A DNA stretch of 64,000 nt, taken from contig CAZJQP010000008.1 in the NCBI GenBank assembly GCA_964548225.1, forward strand, positions 1 through 64,000, given 5' to 3'. Below are positions 54,266 to 61,501 of this stretch, one piece after another. The first letter of the stretch is position 1; each line of letters begins with the position of its first letter. Below the pieces are notes generated by a model. It made no database searches, had not been told where the DNA came from, and saw nothing but the letters and a program-made list of their open reading frames with translations. The stretch comes from CALMEH01 sp964548225 (lineage in GTDB: Bacteria > Acidobacteriota > Blastocatellia > Pyrinomonadales > Pyrinomonadaceae). A program made the position numbers and the translations under genes.

Positions 54266-55348
54266 ATGAGCCAAATATCAGAACAGACAATTTTAGAATC
54301 ACTAAAACAAATTATTGACCCCGATTTACGCAAAGACATCGTAACTTTGGGATTCGTCCGCGATGTTGTAATTTCCGGCGGCGACGTTTCGTTCCGCATC
54401 GTTTTAACTACACCTGCTTGTCCTGTCAAAGAACAGATGGAAACACAGGCAATTGAAATAGTCTCCGCGCTCGAAGGCGTTGAAAACGTGAAAGTTACGA
54501 TGGACGCGGAAGTTCCGCAAGGTCGCGGACTTTCCGGCAATCTGACGCTTCCAAACGTCAAAAATATTATCGCCGTTTCGAGCGGCAAAGGCGGTGTCGG
54601 CAAATCAACCGTTGCCGTAAATCTGGCAGTTTCTTTAGCTTTAGACGGTGCGAAAGTCGGTTTGATGGACGCAGATGTTTATGGTCCGAATGTTCCTTTA
54701 ATGCTCGGCACCGGTTTTGAACAACCAAAGGTTTTTAATAATAAAATCATTCCGATTGAAGCGCACGGTGTAAAGATGATTTCGATGGCGGTTCTTGCGC
54801 CTGAAGACAAACCGATGATTCTGCGCGGTCCGATGCTTCACGGTGTTGTTCGACAATTTCTCACTGATGTTAATTGGGGCGAACTCGATTATTTAGTTGT
54901 TGATATGCCACCCGGAACGGGCGATGTTCAATTATCACTTGCCCAACTCGTTCCGGTTCAAGGTGCGGTTTTGGTAACGACTCCGCAATCTGTTTCAATC
55001 GCCGATGTGCGCCGCGCTCTGAAAATGTTTGAAACTGTTGCTGTTCCGGTGCTTGGCGTGATTGAAAATATGTCCTATTTCATCCCACCCGATATGCCCG
55101 AAAAACGCTACAATATTTTCGGAGAAAACGGCGGCAAAAATCTTGCAGAAGAATACAAAGTGCCGTTTTTGGGCGAAGTTCCGCTCGGAATCGAAGTCCG
55201 CGAAGCCGGCGACAAAGGCGTTCCCGTCGTCATCAGCGAACCGGATTCACCGCAAGCCAAAGCGTTTCGTTCGGTTGCTGAAGAAGTTGCCCGTCAAGTT
55301 TCCATCGAAGCAATGAAGCCGGAACTTGTCATCATTAACAGAGCGTAA
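54266..55348 (+). CDS. apbC: Mrp/NBP35 family iron-sulfur carrier ATPase
   Basis: 360 aa. The N-terminal MIP18/DUF59 domain (residues 1-90, LKQIIDPDLRKDIVTLGFVR) is followed by a P-loop domain with SSGKGGVGKSTVAVNLA and LVVDMPPGTGD. The family carries and transfers Fe-S clusters. The usual CxxC near the C-terminus is not visible. Monocistronic. Confidence 0.94.
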   Translation: MSQISEQTILESLKQIIDPDLRKDIVTLGFVRDVVISGGDVSFRIVLTTPACPVKEQMETQAIEIVSALEGVENVKVTMDAEVPQGRGLSGNLTLPNVKNIIAVSSGKGGVGKSTVAVNLAVSLALDGAKVGLMDADVYGPNVPLMLGTGFEQPKVFNNKIIPIEAHGVKMISMAVLAPEDKPMILRGPMLHGVVRQFLTDVNWGELDYLVVDMPPGTGDVQLSLAQLVPVQGAVLVTTPQSVSIADVRRALKMFETVAVPVLGVIENMSYFIPPDMPEKRYNIFGENGGKNLAEEYKVPFLGEVPLGIEVREAGDKGVPVVISEPDSPQAKAFRSVAEEVARQVSIEAMKPELVIINRA

Positions 55349-55627
55349 TTTGAACAATCAAAGTTTGATATGCTAAAGCATTTACTCAAATTGAATCGTG
55401 AATATCAAAATGCAAAAGAAGCGGCATTTGAGCAGACTGTAAATGCTATTGAATCAAAACCGGCTTATTTTTTTCCGTATTGTTCACAGCACTTTTAATT
55501 TTGGAATGGTTCTATACCGTTTTAATTCCCGCAAGGAAGTTTCGCTTTGTTACACGAGTGTTCACGGCGAACTTTGCGAAGGAATTGAGCTTTAGCGGCT
55601 TTTTTGCGCTATTTTGTAATCAAAGAC
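55349..55627. other. Intergenic region between mrp and array D
   Basis: A 42-codon frame at 55370-55498 (MLKHLLKLNREYQNAKEAAF) looks helical but has no ribosome site and may be chance or a gene remnant. The remaining sequence shows nothing recognisable. Confidence 0.4.
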
Positions 55628-55900
55628 CTTCCTGACGAACATTCAGGACTTCCTGACGAACATTCAGGACTTCCTGACAAACATTCAGGACTTCCTGACA
55701 AACATTCAGGACTTCCTGACGAAGTTTCAGGAACTCCTGACGAAGTTTCAGGAGGTTCTGACAAACTTTCAGGAAGTCCTGATGAAGTTTCGGGAAGTTC
55801 TGATGAACATTCAGGAAGTCCTGATGAAGTTTCGGGAAGTTCTGACGAACATTCAGGAAGTCCTGACGAATATTCAGGAAGTCCTGATAAACATTCAGGA
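55628..55900. repeat. 21-nt degenerate repeat array D
   Basis: Thirteen units start at 55628 and every 21 nt after that. Each has TCCTGA-N7-TCAGGA, a dyad. The first five units are almost identical; later ones mix GAAGTTTCAGG and GAACATTCAGG variants. An open frame across it encodes a PDEHSGL-type heptad, a consequence of the period. No small gene follows; a terminator at 55941 ends any transcript coming from mrp. Confidence 0.9.
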
Positions 55901-55940
55901 CGAGTAAAAATGGCTTGAAGATGCTATTTTGCGTAAAAAA

Positions 55941-55970
55941 AAAGGTTCTAAGAACTTTCTTAGAACCTTT
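55941..55970 (+). terminator. Terminator after array D
   Basis: AAAGGTTCTAAGAA pairs perfectly with TTCTTAGAACCTTT across 2 nt, followed by TTT. It also has an A run upstream and could work in both directions. Confidence 0.85.
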
Positions 55971-56271
55971 TTTAAAACTCAACGGGTTTGAGAGTTTGCA
56001 TAGTAAATTCGGATTTTATCCGCTTGTTGTTTGCGACATCTTATTTTTCCTTCTTGTTGATTTCTAAAGTTATTTTTAAGCCGTCTCAAGAAGAGTCATC
56101 GGACGATACGAGTTTATTTGCCTTATTTTCGGCGTGTAATCGAAAGTTTATGCGAAGGTTCATAACACTTTGGCTAAGTCTGTTTCATACTCTGATTGTA
56201 ACTTTTTATTTAATTAACAAAGATTTGAGTATTATATAATTTGGAGCGACAGAGGAGCAATCGAACAATTT
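55971..56271. other. Intergenic region before the kinase gene end
   Basis: 301 nt. A plus-strand frame at 55988-56239 could encode 83 aa with two hydrophobic stretches, but it has no ribosome site and weak coding character. I do not call it a gene. Confidence 0.4.
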
Positions 56272-59106
56272 TTAATTTACCTTCGCATTGCACTTTTCGA
56301 TTTTCTTCCTAACTTCATTGGGCTTTTTCGCGTCCGATTCGAGAATCGTATTTTCGCGCTGTAAATCCTGCCAGATTGCCAGACTTTGTTCGTAGCGGCT
56401 TTTCGCCTGTTGTTTGTCCTGCGGAAAATAAAAATCCCCCAGACTTTCATAAAGTTTCGCCGAAATCGGACGGTCTTGCGCCGTGTCTTGTTTGTTCGCG
56501 GCGAGTTTTTCGCGGATTTCCAAGCCTTTCAGATAAATTTTCAGTGCGTCCGCACGGTTGCCGAGCTTCAACGAAGTATCGCCGATTTTCAGATAACTTT
56601 CCGACAGATTGCTCATCGCCGTCGTGTTGGTCGGGTCGGCGTTGGCGTTTGTCTCTTCGATTTCGGTGGCTTTTTTGAAATAATTCAAAGCCTCGCGCAA
56701 ATTGCCGCTTTTTTCCAACATTTCGGCGTAATGATAATAAGCCACGCTCAAATCGTTTCGAGATTCCGAACTTTCGGGATTGGCTGAAACGGCTTGTTCG
56801 CAAAATTCGACGGTTTTGCGCTCGCTCGCCAGAGCTTCGTTCATTTTCCCAAGTCCCGAATAATTCAGCGCAATTTTGTGCAAATCAACCTGCACATCGC
56901 GCCGCGCCAGAGCATTGTTCGGGTCTGCCGCGAGAGTTTTTTCGTCCGCTGCGAGTGATTTTTGCTGAATGTCCAAAGCCTCGCTATATTTGCCCAATTT
57001 GAACAAAACATCGCCGATGCGCCCGAAAGCCGAGAGCGCGGCACGGTTTGAATCGGTGTCGTTTTCGATGACGAGCGGTTGCAAAATCGCGTAAGCATTG
57101 CGCTGTGTTTCCAACGCTTTGTCCAAATCGCCCGATTCTTCGAGCGCATCGCCGAGCAAAACGCTGTTTTTCCCGAATTCGCGTTTGAGGTCGAGGTCAT
57201 CCGCATTTTGGGCAATAAGTTCGTTCAAAATAGAATGACTTTTGCGGAAATTTTCAATTGCTTCGGGGAGTTTGCCGCTTATTGACAGCGCGACTGCAAA
57301 CCGTGTGTGCAAAGTCGCCAAATCGCGTCTTGCCGTCGGCATCGAATCTAATATTGCAAACGCTTTGCCGTAATTTTCGAGTGCGGTGGGAACATCGTCC
57401 GTAACTTGTGATAGATGCCCGACCATCTGATAACTGCGCGATAAATCGAGTTTGAGTTGCTCGTTGCCCGAATCTTTTTCAAATAATTTTTGACGGATGA
57501 CGAGCGATTTTCTAAAACTTTCCAGCCCGCCGCCGTAATCCCCAAGACTCGATTTTGACGGTGCGCCCTGCACTTCGCCGACTTTAAAATATGCCGTTGC
57601 AAGCTCGCTCTGCAATGAAGCATCGTCAATATTTTCCGCCGCCAAATTATCCAAATAAAGTAGTGCGTCTTTAACCATTTTTTCGCGCAAAGGCGTTGAG
57701 CCGGGCAGTCTTGCAATACCATCGTGATATTCAAACAAAATTGTGTTGGCAAGTTGGCGAACTTCCCGAAAACGCTGTTCGGCTTTGGCTTGTTCGCGGC
57801 GGGCAACAACCGATTGCCAAGCCGTAACCGCCGTCGCCGCAAAAAGCGTCAAAACAATCAAACTGCCCGCAAAAACTCCGGCGCGATGCCGTTTGACAAA
57901 TTTTCCGACGCGATAAGAAACCGTGTCCGCTGTCGCCGAAACCGGCAAGCCGACGAGATGCCGCCGAATGTCTTCCGAAAATTCTTGAACAGATTGATAA
58001 CGCCTTTCGGGTTCTTTTCTTAGGGCTTTTAAGATAATATTGTCTAAATCTCCCTTCAAATTGCGTGCGGGTTTCGGTTTGCTGATTGTTTGTTGTTCTG
58101 ATGTTCTTGAATTTCGATTTTCATCTGTGGCTTTGGAATTTTTCTTGAACCTGTAATCCGCAATTCGCAATCTGCAATCACTTGGCTTTACAGGTTCTGC
58201 TGACAAAATAATCTGTGAAACTTCTTCGGGAAGACGGCTTTCGATTTTATACGGACGTTCGCCCGTGAGAAGTTCATACAAAACTACGCCGAGCGAATAA
58301 ACATCGCTTGCCGTCGTTATCGGCAAACCGCGAACTTGTTCGGGCGAAGCATATTCAGGAGTCATTATGCGAAACATCGTCGCGGTCGCTTCTTCTGTTT
58401 CGAGCGACCAATCGGGATGCAGAAGTTTGGCAATGCCGAAATCCAACAATTTTGGATTTCCGTCCGTTGTTACAAGAATATTTGAAGGTTTGATGTCGCG
58501 GTGAACGACCAGATTTTGATGGGCGTATGAAACAGCGGAACAAATGTTTCGAAAGAGTTCGAGGCGTTCTTCGATACTGAAATTATGCAAATCGCAATAT
58601 TTTGTAACTGGCAACCCCTCGATGTATTCCATCACCAAATACGGCAAACCATCCGCAGTCGAGCCGCCGTCAAGCAGATTTGCAATGTTCGGATTTTCGA
58701 GTGACGCGAGAATTTTGCGTTCCATCACAAAACGCTTCAAAACCAAATTGGTGTCCATTCCACGCTTTATCAACTTTATCGCTACTTTTTTATCGAAAGT
58801 TTCGTCCGAACGTGAAGCCAGATAAACTGTTCCCATTCCGCCCGCGCCGATTTCCTTCAAGATTTTATAATCGTCAATCTGTGTGCCGACATAAAAATCC
58901 GTTTCGTCTTCTTCTTTAAAACCGACATCAACAAATGCCGATTCGACGATAAAATTCTCCGCGCTTTCGTCTGCTTTGAGCAGGTTTTTTACTTTTTCGA
59001 CGGTGATTTCGTCATAATTTTCAAAAAACTTCGCACGTTCAGATTCGGGCAAATCAATCGCCTCGTTAAAAATCTCCTTGATTTTTTGCCATTCGTTCGG
59101 GTTCAT
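56272..59106 (-). CDS. Serine/threonine protein kinase with C-terminal TPR domain
   Basis: 944 aa. The N-terminal 70 residues are a helical leader common in acidobacterial kinases. The kinase domain (about 80-390) shows GAGGMGTVY, VAIKLIK, HRDIKPSN, LLDFGIAKL and PEYASPEQV. A membrane helix (AGVFAGSLIVLTLFAATAVT) at about 415 is followed by at least ten TPRs outside the cytoplasm. An insert before the last kinase helices (CRLRIADYRFKKNS) is encoded by an ATTGCGA-type heptamer repeat. Upstream is the bipartite motif shared with two other genes. It likely signals together with the neighbouring ECF factor. Confidence 0.93.
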   Translation of the reverse strand: MNPNEWQKIKEIFNEAIDLPESERAKFFENYDEITVEKVKNLLKADESAENFIVESAFVDVGFKEEDETDFYVGTQIDDYKILKEIGAGGMGTVYLASRSDETFDKKVAIKLIKRGMDTNLVLKRFVMERKILASLENPNIANLLDGGSTADGLPYLVMEYIEGLPVTKYCDLHNFSIEERLELFRNICSAVSYAHQNLVVHRDIKPSNILVTTDGNPKLLDFGIAKLLHPDWSLETEEATATMFRIMTPEYASPEQVRGLPITTASDVYSLGVVLYELLTGERPYKIESRLPEEVSQIILSAEPVKPSDCRLRIADYRFKKNSKATDENRNSRTSEQQTISKPKPARNLKGDLDNIILKALRKEPERRYQSVQEFSEDIRRHLVGLPVSATADTVSYRVGKFVKRHRAGVFAGSLIVLTLFAATAVTAWQSVVARREQAKAEQRFREVRQLANTILFEYHDGIARLPGSTPLREKMVKDALLYLDNLAAENIDDASLQSELATAYFKVGEVQGAPSKSSLGDYGGGLESFRKSLVIRQKLFEKDSGNEQLKLDLSRSYQMVGHLSQVTDDVPTALENYGKAFAILDSMPTARRDLATLHTRFAVALSISGKLPEAIENFRKSHSILNELIAQNADDLDLKREFGKNSVLLGDALEESGDLDKALETQRNAYAILQPLVIENDTDSNRAALSAFGRIGDVLFKLGKYSEALDIQQKSLAADEKTLAADPNNALARRDVQVDLHKIALNYSGLGKMNEALASERKTVEFCEQAVSANPESSESRNDLSVAYYHYAEMLEKSGNLREALNYFKKATEIEETNANADPTNTTAMSNLSESYLKIGDTSLKLGNRADALKIYLKGLEIREKLAANKQDTAQDRPISAKLYESLGDFYFPQDKQQAKSRYEQSLAIWQDLQRENTILESDAKKPNEVRKKIEKCNAKVN

Positions 59107-59114
59107 ATTTATAC

Positions 59115-59150
59115 CTGAACATTACGCGCAAAATTTGTGAGAATCGGCTC
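59115..59150 (-). promoter_or_regulatory. Bipartite motif upstream of the kinase gene
   Basis: On the minus strand GAGCCGATT, 11 nt, TGCGCGTAATGTTCAG. The same two blocks at the same spacing occur at 59866 and 61441. It ends only 8 nt before the ATG, so a promoter here would give a nearly leaderless mRNA. Confidence 0.65.
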
Positions 59151-59166
59151 AATTAACGATTTTTTT

Positions 59167-59233
59167 TAACGCAAAGACGCAAAGACGCAAAGACGCAAAG
59201 ATTTTTTTATTGCTTTCCTTTGCGTCTTTGCGT
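59167..59233. repeat. ACGCAAAG tandem repeat hairpin after the sigma gene
   Basis: Four ACGCAAAG octamers on the left are mirrored by CTTTGCGTCTTTGCGTT on the right. The hairpin lies downstream of the ECF sigma gene and upstream of the kinase gene, so it may separate their transcripts. Confidence 0.75.
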
Positions 59234-59253
59234 TAAAAATCTCTTGTAAAAAA

Positions 59254-59805
59254 CTACTTATCGCTAATTTTTTCATAAAGCCAAGCTCTTGCCAACGTCC
59301 ATTCGCGTTTGACGGTCGCGGGCGAGATTTTCAAAACTTCCGCCGTTTCCTCAATCGTTAAACCGCCGAAATAGCGGAGTTCGATAATTTTCGACTGCTT
59401 CGCGTCAAATTCTTCCAATTCCTGCAAAGCCGCGTCGAGTTCAATCAACTGCTCATTTCTCTCAGCCGAAATTTCCGCAATATCTTCCAAATAAACTTTT
59501 TCGCCACTGCCGCGTTTTTCCGCCGTGTGCCGCCGCGCATTGTCGAGCAAAATCCGCCGCATCGCGGTTGCCGACAGCGCGAAAAATTGGGCGCGGTTTT
59601 GAAAATTTACCGAATGCTGGTCAATCAATTTGAGATACGCTTCGTGAACGAGCGCAGTTGTTTGAAGCGTCAAGTCCTGCCGTTCGCTTTTCAGATAACT
59701 GTGCGCGAGTCGGCGTAATTCTCCATAAACCAGAGGCAAAAGTTCGTCTAAAACTTCCCGATTGCCGTTGGTGTAATCTTCAAGCAGTTTGGTTATTTCG
59801 CTCAT
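59254..59805 (-). CDS. ECF sigma factor (TIGR02999-like)
   Basis: 183 aa. Region 2 is LLPLVYGELRRLAHSYLKSE, then TLQTTALVHEAYLKLIDQ, the mark of the TIGR02999 group. Region 4 has LRYFGGLTIEETAEVLKISP and then TVKREWTLARAWL, the DNA-binding helix. I place the start at MSEITKLLEDY (59805), with upstream ATGs in a non-family extension. It lies next to the TPR kinase, an arrangement common in Acidobacteria, and probably directs the bipartite motif genes. Confidence 0.92.
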   Translation of the reverse strand: MSEITKLLEDYTNGNREVLDELLPLVYGELRRLAHSYLKSERQDLTLQTTALVHEAYLKLIDQHSVNFQNRAQFFALSATAMRRILLDNARRHTAEKRGSGEKVYLEDIAEISAERNEQLIELDAALQELEEFDAKQSKIIELRYFGGLTIEETAEVLKISPATVKREWTLARAWLYEKISDK

Positions 59806-59821
59806 TTGATTTATCAGCCAC

Positions 59822-59850
59822 ATTGTAACGCCAACGGGCAATTAAAACAA
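59822..59850 (-). promoter_or_regulatory. Possible housekeeping promoter of the ECF sigma gene
   Basis: On the minus strand TTGTTT, 17 nt, TACAAT lies 17 nt before the start codon. No bipartite motif precedes this gene in its own orientation. Confidence 0.4.
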
Positions 59851-59865
59851 GAAAAATAAAAGTTT

Positions 59866-59901
59866 GAGCCGATTTCGATTTGCTTTGCGCGTATTGTGCA
59901 G
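59866..59901 (+). promoter_or_regulatory. Bipartite motif upstream of the secreted protein gene
   Basis: GAGCCGATT, 11 nt, TGCGCGTATTGTGCAG, 58 nt before the start codon at 59960. It is a candidate ECF-type -35/-10 pair. Confidence 0.7.
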
Positions 59902-59959
59902 AAATAAATTTCGCCGATGGGTGAAATTATTTCAGATTAAATTTGAAGGAGAAATTATT

Positions 59960-60403
59960 ATGAAATTATTAAAAACTATGAGCGGGTTATTCTTTTTGAT
60001 TACCCTGATTGCAATTAACAACGTATCGGCGCAATGGACAAATCCAACGCCGCTTCCGAGACCGTATCCAACGCCGCGATGCACTTCGTCCGTGAGCCAA
60101 ATCTATTTTGTCGCTTCCGGTCAGTCGGTCAAAGAACTTCATCCCGGCATTAACGACGGCAACGGCTACCAACTGAATATTTTGGGGACAAATGTTGATA
60201 AGTTTGAAGTTATCCAAGAAAAATATATGACTTATCTTTCGATAATTCCCAATTATACAAATAGCACGGCGGCAAAATGGTCGGTTATGTTTGCCTCCGG
60301 AATGGGACGCGAAATTTCCACTATCAGGATGCGAAGCAAATGCGGCACAGGCGAAATTATAACGTATCAACTGACCGAAAGCGTTATGCTTCTTGACCGA
60401 TAA
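59960..60403 (+). CDS. Small secreted protein of unknown function
   Basis: 147 aa with a signal peptide ending VSA-Q, a proline-rich stretch (TNPTPLPRPYPTPR), and two cysteines that could pair. The mature part shows strand-like segments (YQLNILGTNVDKFEVI) and no named domain. AAGGAGA precedes the ATG at 59960; earlier in-frame codons read through the promoter motif and are not translated in my view. First gene of a possible ECF-controlled group. Confidence 0.7.
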   Translation: MKLLKTMSGLFFLITLIAINNVSAQWTNPTPLPRPYPTPRCTSSVSQIYFVASGQSVKELHPGINDGNGYQLNILGTNVDKFEVIQEKYMTYLSIIPNYTNSTAAKWSVMFASGMGREISTIRMRSKCGTGEIITYQLTESVMLLDR

Positions 60404-60414
60404 AACTTTTCAAG

Positions 60415-60450
60415 CGCAAACGTCCGAGGAAATTTCTTCGGATGTTTGCG
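60415..60450 (+). terminator. Hairpin after the small secreted protein gene
   Basis: CGCAAACGTCCGA pairs with TCGGATGTTTGCG with one mismatch, followed by TCTTGTT. It may be a partial terminator ahead of the next gene. Confidence 0.6.
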
Positions 60451-60474
60451 TCTTGTTAAAAAAGGAGAATTTAT

Positions 60475-60927
60475 ATGAGCTTAAAAACAATTACAGCCGA
60501 AGTCGGCGAAGGCGCGGCAAACATTCCGGCAGATGTGGCAACAGTGCAATATTTATTAAATTGCGTTCCCGTTTCGCACGGCGGACCAATCAAAGAATTG
60601 AAAATTGACGGTTTTGCCGGAGTCGTTACCATCGAAGCCATCAATCGTTTTCAAAAAATTCATTTCGGCAGGTCGGAAAGCCGTGTGCAATCCGGCGGCG
60701 AAACTTTTAATGCGTTGAAAAGTTATGACCCATTACCATTTTCCGCGCCGGTTATTACGCCGAATTTCAAGCCATCAACTTCGGAGAAAATGGATCCGTC
60801 AAAAATGAATAAATCCATTGAAGGCGGCGGAGTTAAATTAACACTTGACCCGCTCAAAGGTTCGATTTATGTCAAACGCACGTTCAAAGGCAATATTGTC
60901 GGCGGAGTTAAAAATGACAGCATTTAA
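60475..60927 (+). CDS. Peptidoglycan-binding-like protein
   Basis: 150 aa. Residues 5-65 resemble the peptidoglycan_binding_1 domain: PADVATVQYLLN, then LKIDGFAGVVTIEAINRFQ, although the spacing is loose. The C-terminal half has no recognised domain and no signal peptide is present. AAAGGAG precedes the ATG. It overlaps the SET-domain gene by 14 nt. Confidence 0.65.
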   Translation: MSLKTITAEVGEGAANIPADVATVQYLLNCVPVSHGGPIKELKIDGFAGVVTIEAINRFQKIHFGRSESRVQSGGETFNALKSYDPLPFSAPVITPNFKPSTSEKMDPSKMNKSIEGGGVKLTLDPLKGSIYVKRTFKGNIVGGVKNDSI

Positions 60928-61423
60928 ACATCAAACCGAATTAACGGCATTTGTCCGCGAAGTCGTTCTGCCCGGAAGTTCTGAAGTTCAGCCGAAAATT
61001 GATGCGCGTTTTTGCCGTTTCGCTTTGCAATCGAAAGTTTCGCCGATTCATCGTTTCGGAATTTTCGCGGCGGAAAATATTCCGGCGCGGTGCAGAGTGA
61101 TTGAATATACGGGGCAAAAAATTGATGCGTTTGAAGTCCGGCGCAGACGTTTTCGAGAGCATTTGTATATTTTCCAAATCAATCAAACAAGCGCGATTGA
61201 CGGCGCAATCGGCGGAAGCGGCGCGGAATTTATCAATCACAGTTGCCAGCCGAATCTGATGACGCGAATTGTTAAAGGACGAATATTTTTTGTCAGCAAA
61301 CGGCGGATTTTGGTGGGCGAGGAATTAACGCTCGATTACCAAATCGTTACCAACGGCGAAGATTTGCCCTGTTCGTGTGGCGCAAAAGATTGTCGCGGAA
61401 GCATCAATCAGAATGATTTGTAA
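60914..61423 (+). CDS. SET-domain protein methyltransferase
   Basis: 169 aa. The SET core is visible: HRFGIFAAENIPARCRVIEY, then EFINHSCQPNLMTRI (AdoMet and lysine pocket) and GEELTLDYQ, followed by a post-SET zinc motif CSCGAKDCRG. It should methylate a lysine of an unknown protein. The start at MTAFKHQTEL overlaps the end of the previous gene. Bacterial SET proteins are uncommon, and its place in the ECF cluster is notable. Confidence 0.88.
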   Translation: MTAFKHQTELTAFVREVVLPGSSEVQPKIDARFCRFALQSKVSPIHRFGIFAAENIPARCRVIEYTGQKIDAFEVRRRRFREHLYIFQINQTSAIDGAIGGSGAEFINHSCQPNLMTRIVKGRIFFVSKRRILVGEELTLDYQIVTNGEDLPCSCGAKDCRGSINQNDL

Positions 61424-61440
61424 GTTTAATGATTTTTTTT

Positions 61441-61476
61441 GAGCCGATTAGTCTTTCATTTGCGCGTAATGTGCAG
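61441..61476 (+). promoter_or_regulatory. Bipartite motif upstream of the FG-GAP gene
   Basis: GAGCCGATT, 11 nt, TGCGCGTAATGTGCAG, 25 nt before the start codon at 61502. Third site with the same spacing. Confidence 0.72.
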
Positions 61477-61501
61477 AGAGAGTTTTGAGAAGGAGAATTA
61501 T

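Noticed and set aside
55604..55918. Protein of PDEHSG heptads across array D
   Set aside because: The frame is open because the repeat period is a multiple of three; it lacks a ribosome site and typical codon pattern.
55988..56239. 83-aa membrane protein gene
   Set aside because: No ribosome site, weak coding character and no family.
59864..59959. N-terminal extension MSRFRFALRV of the secreted protein
   Set aside because: These codons lie in the conserved bipartite motif and leader; the signal peptide begins at the later ATG. The same applies at 61439-61501.
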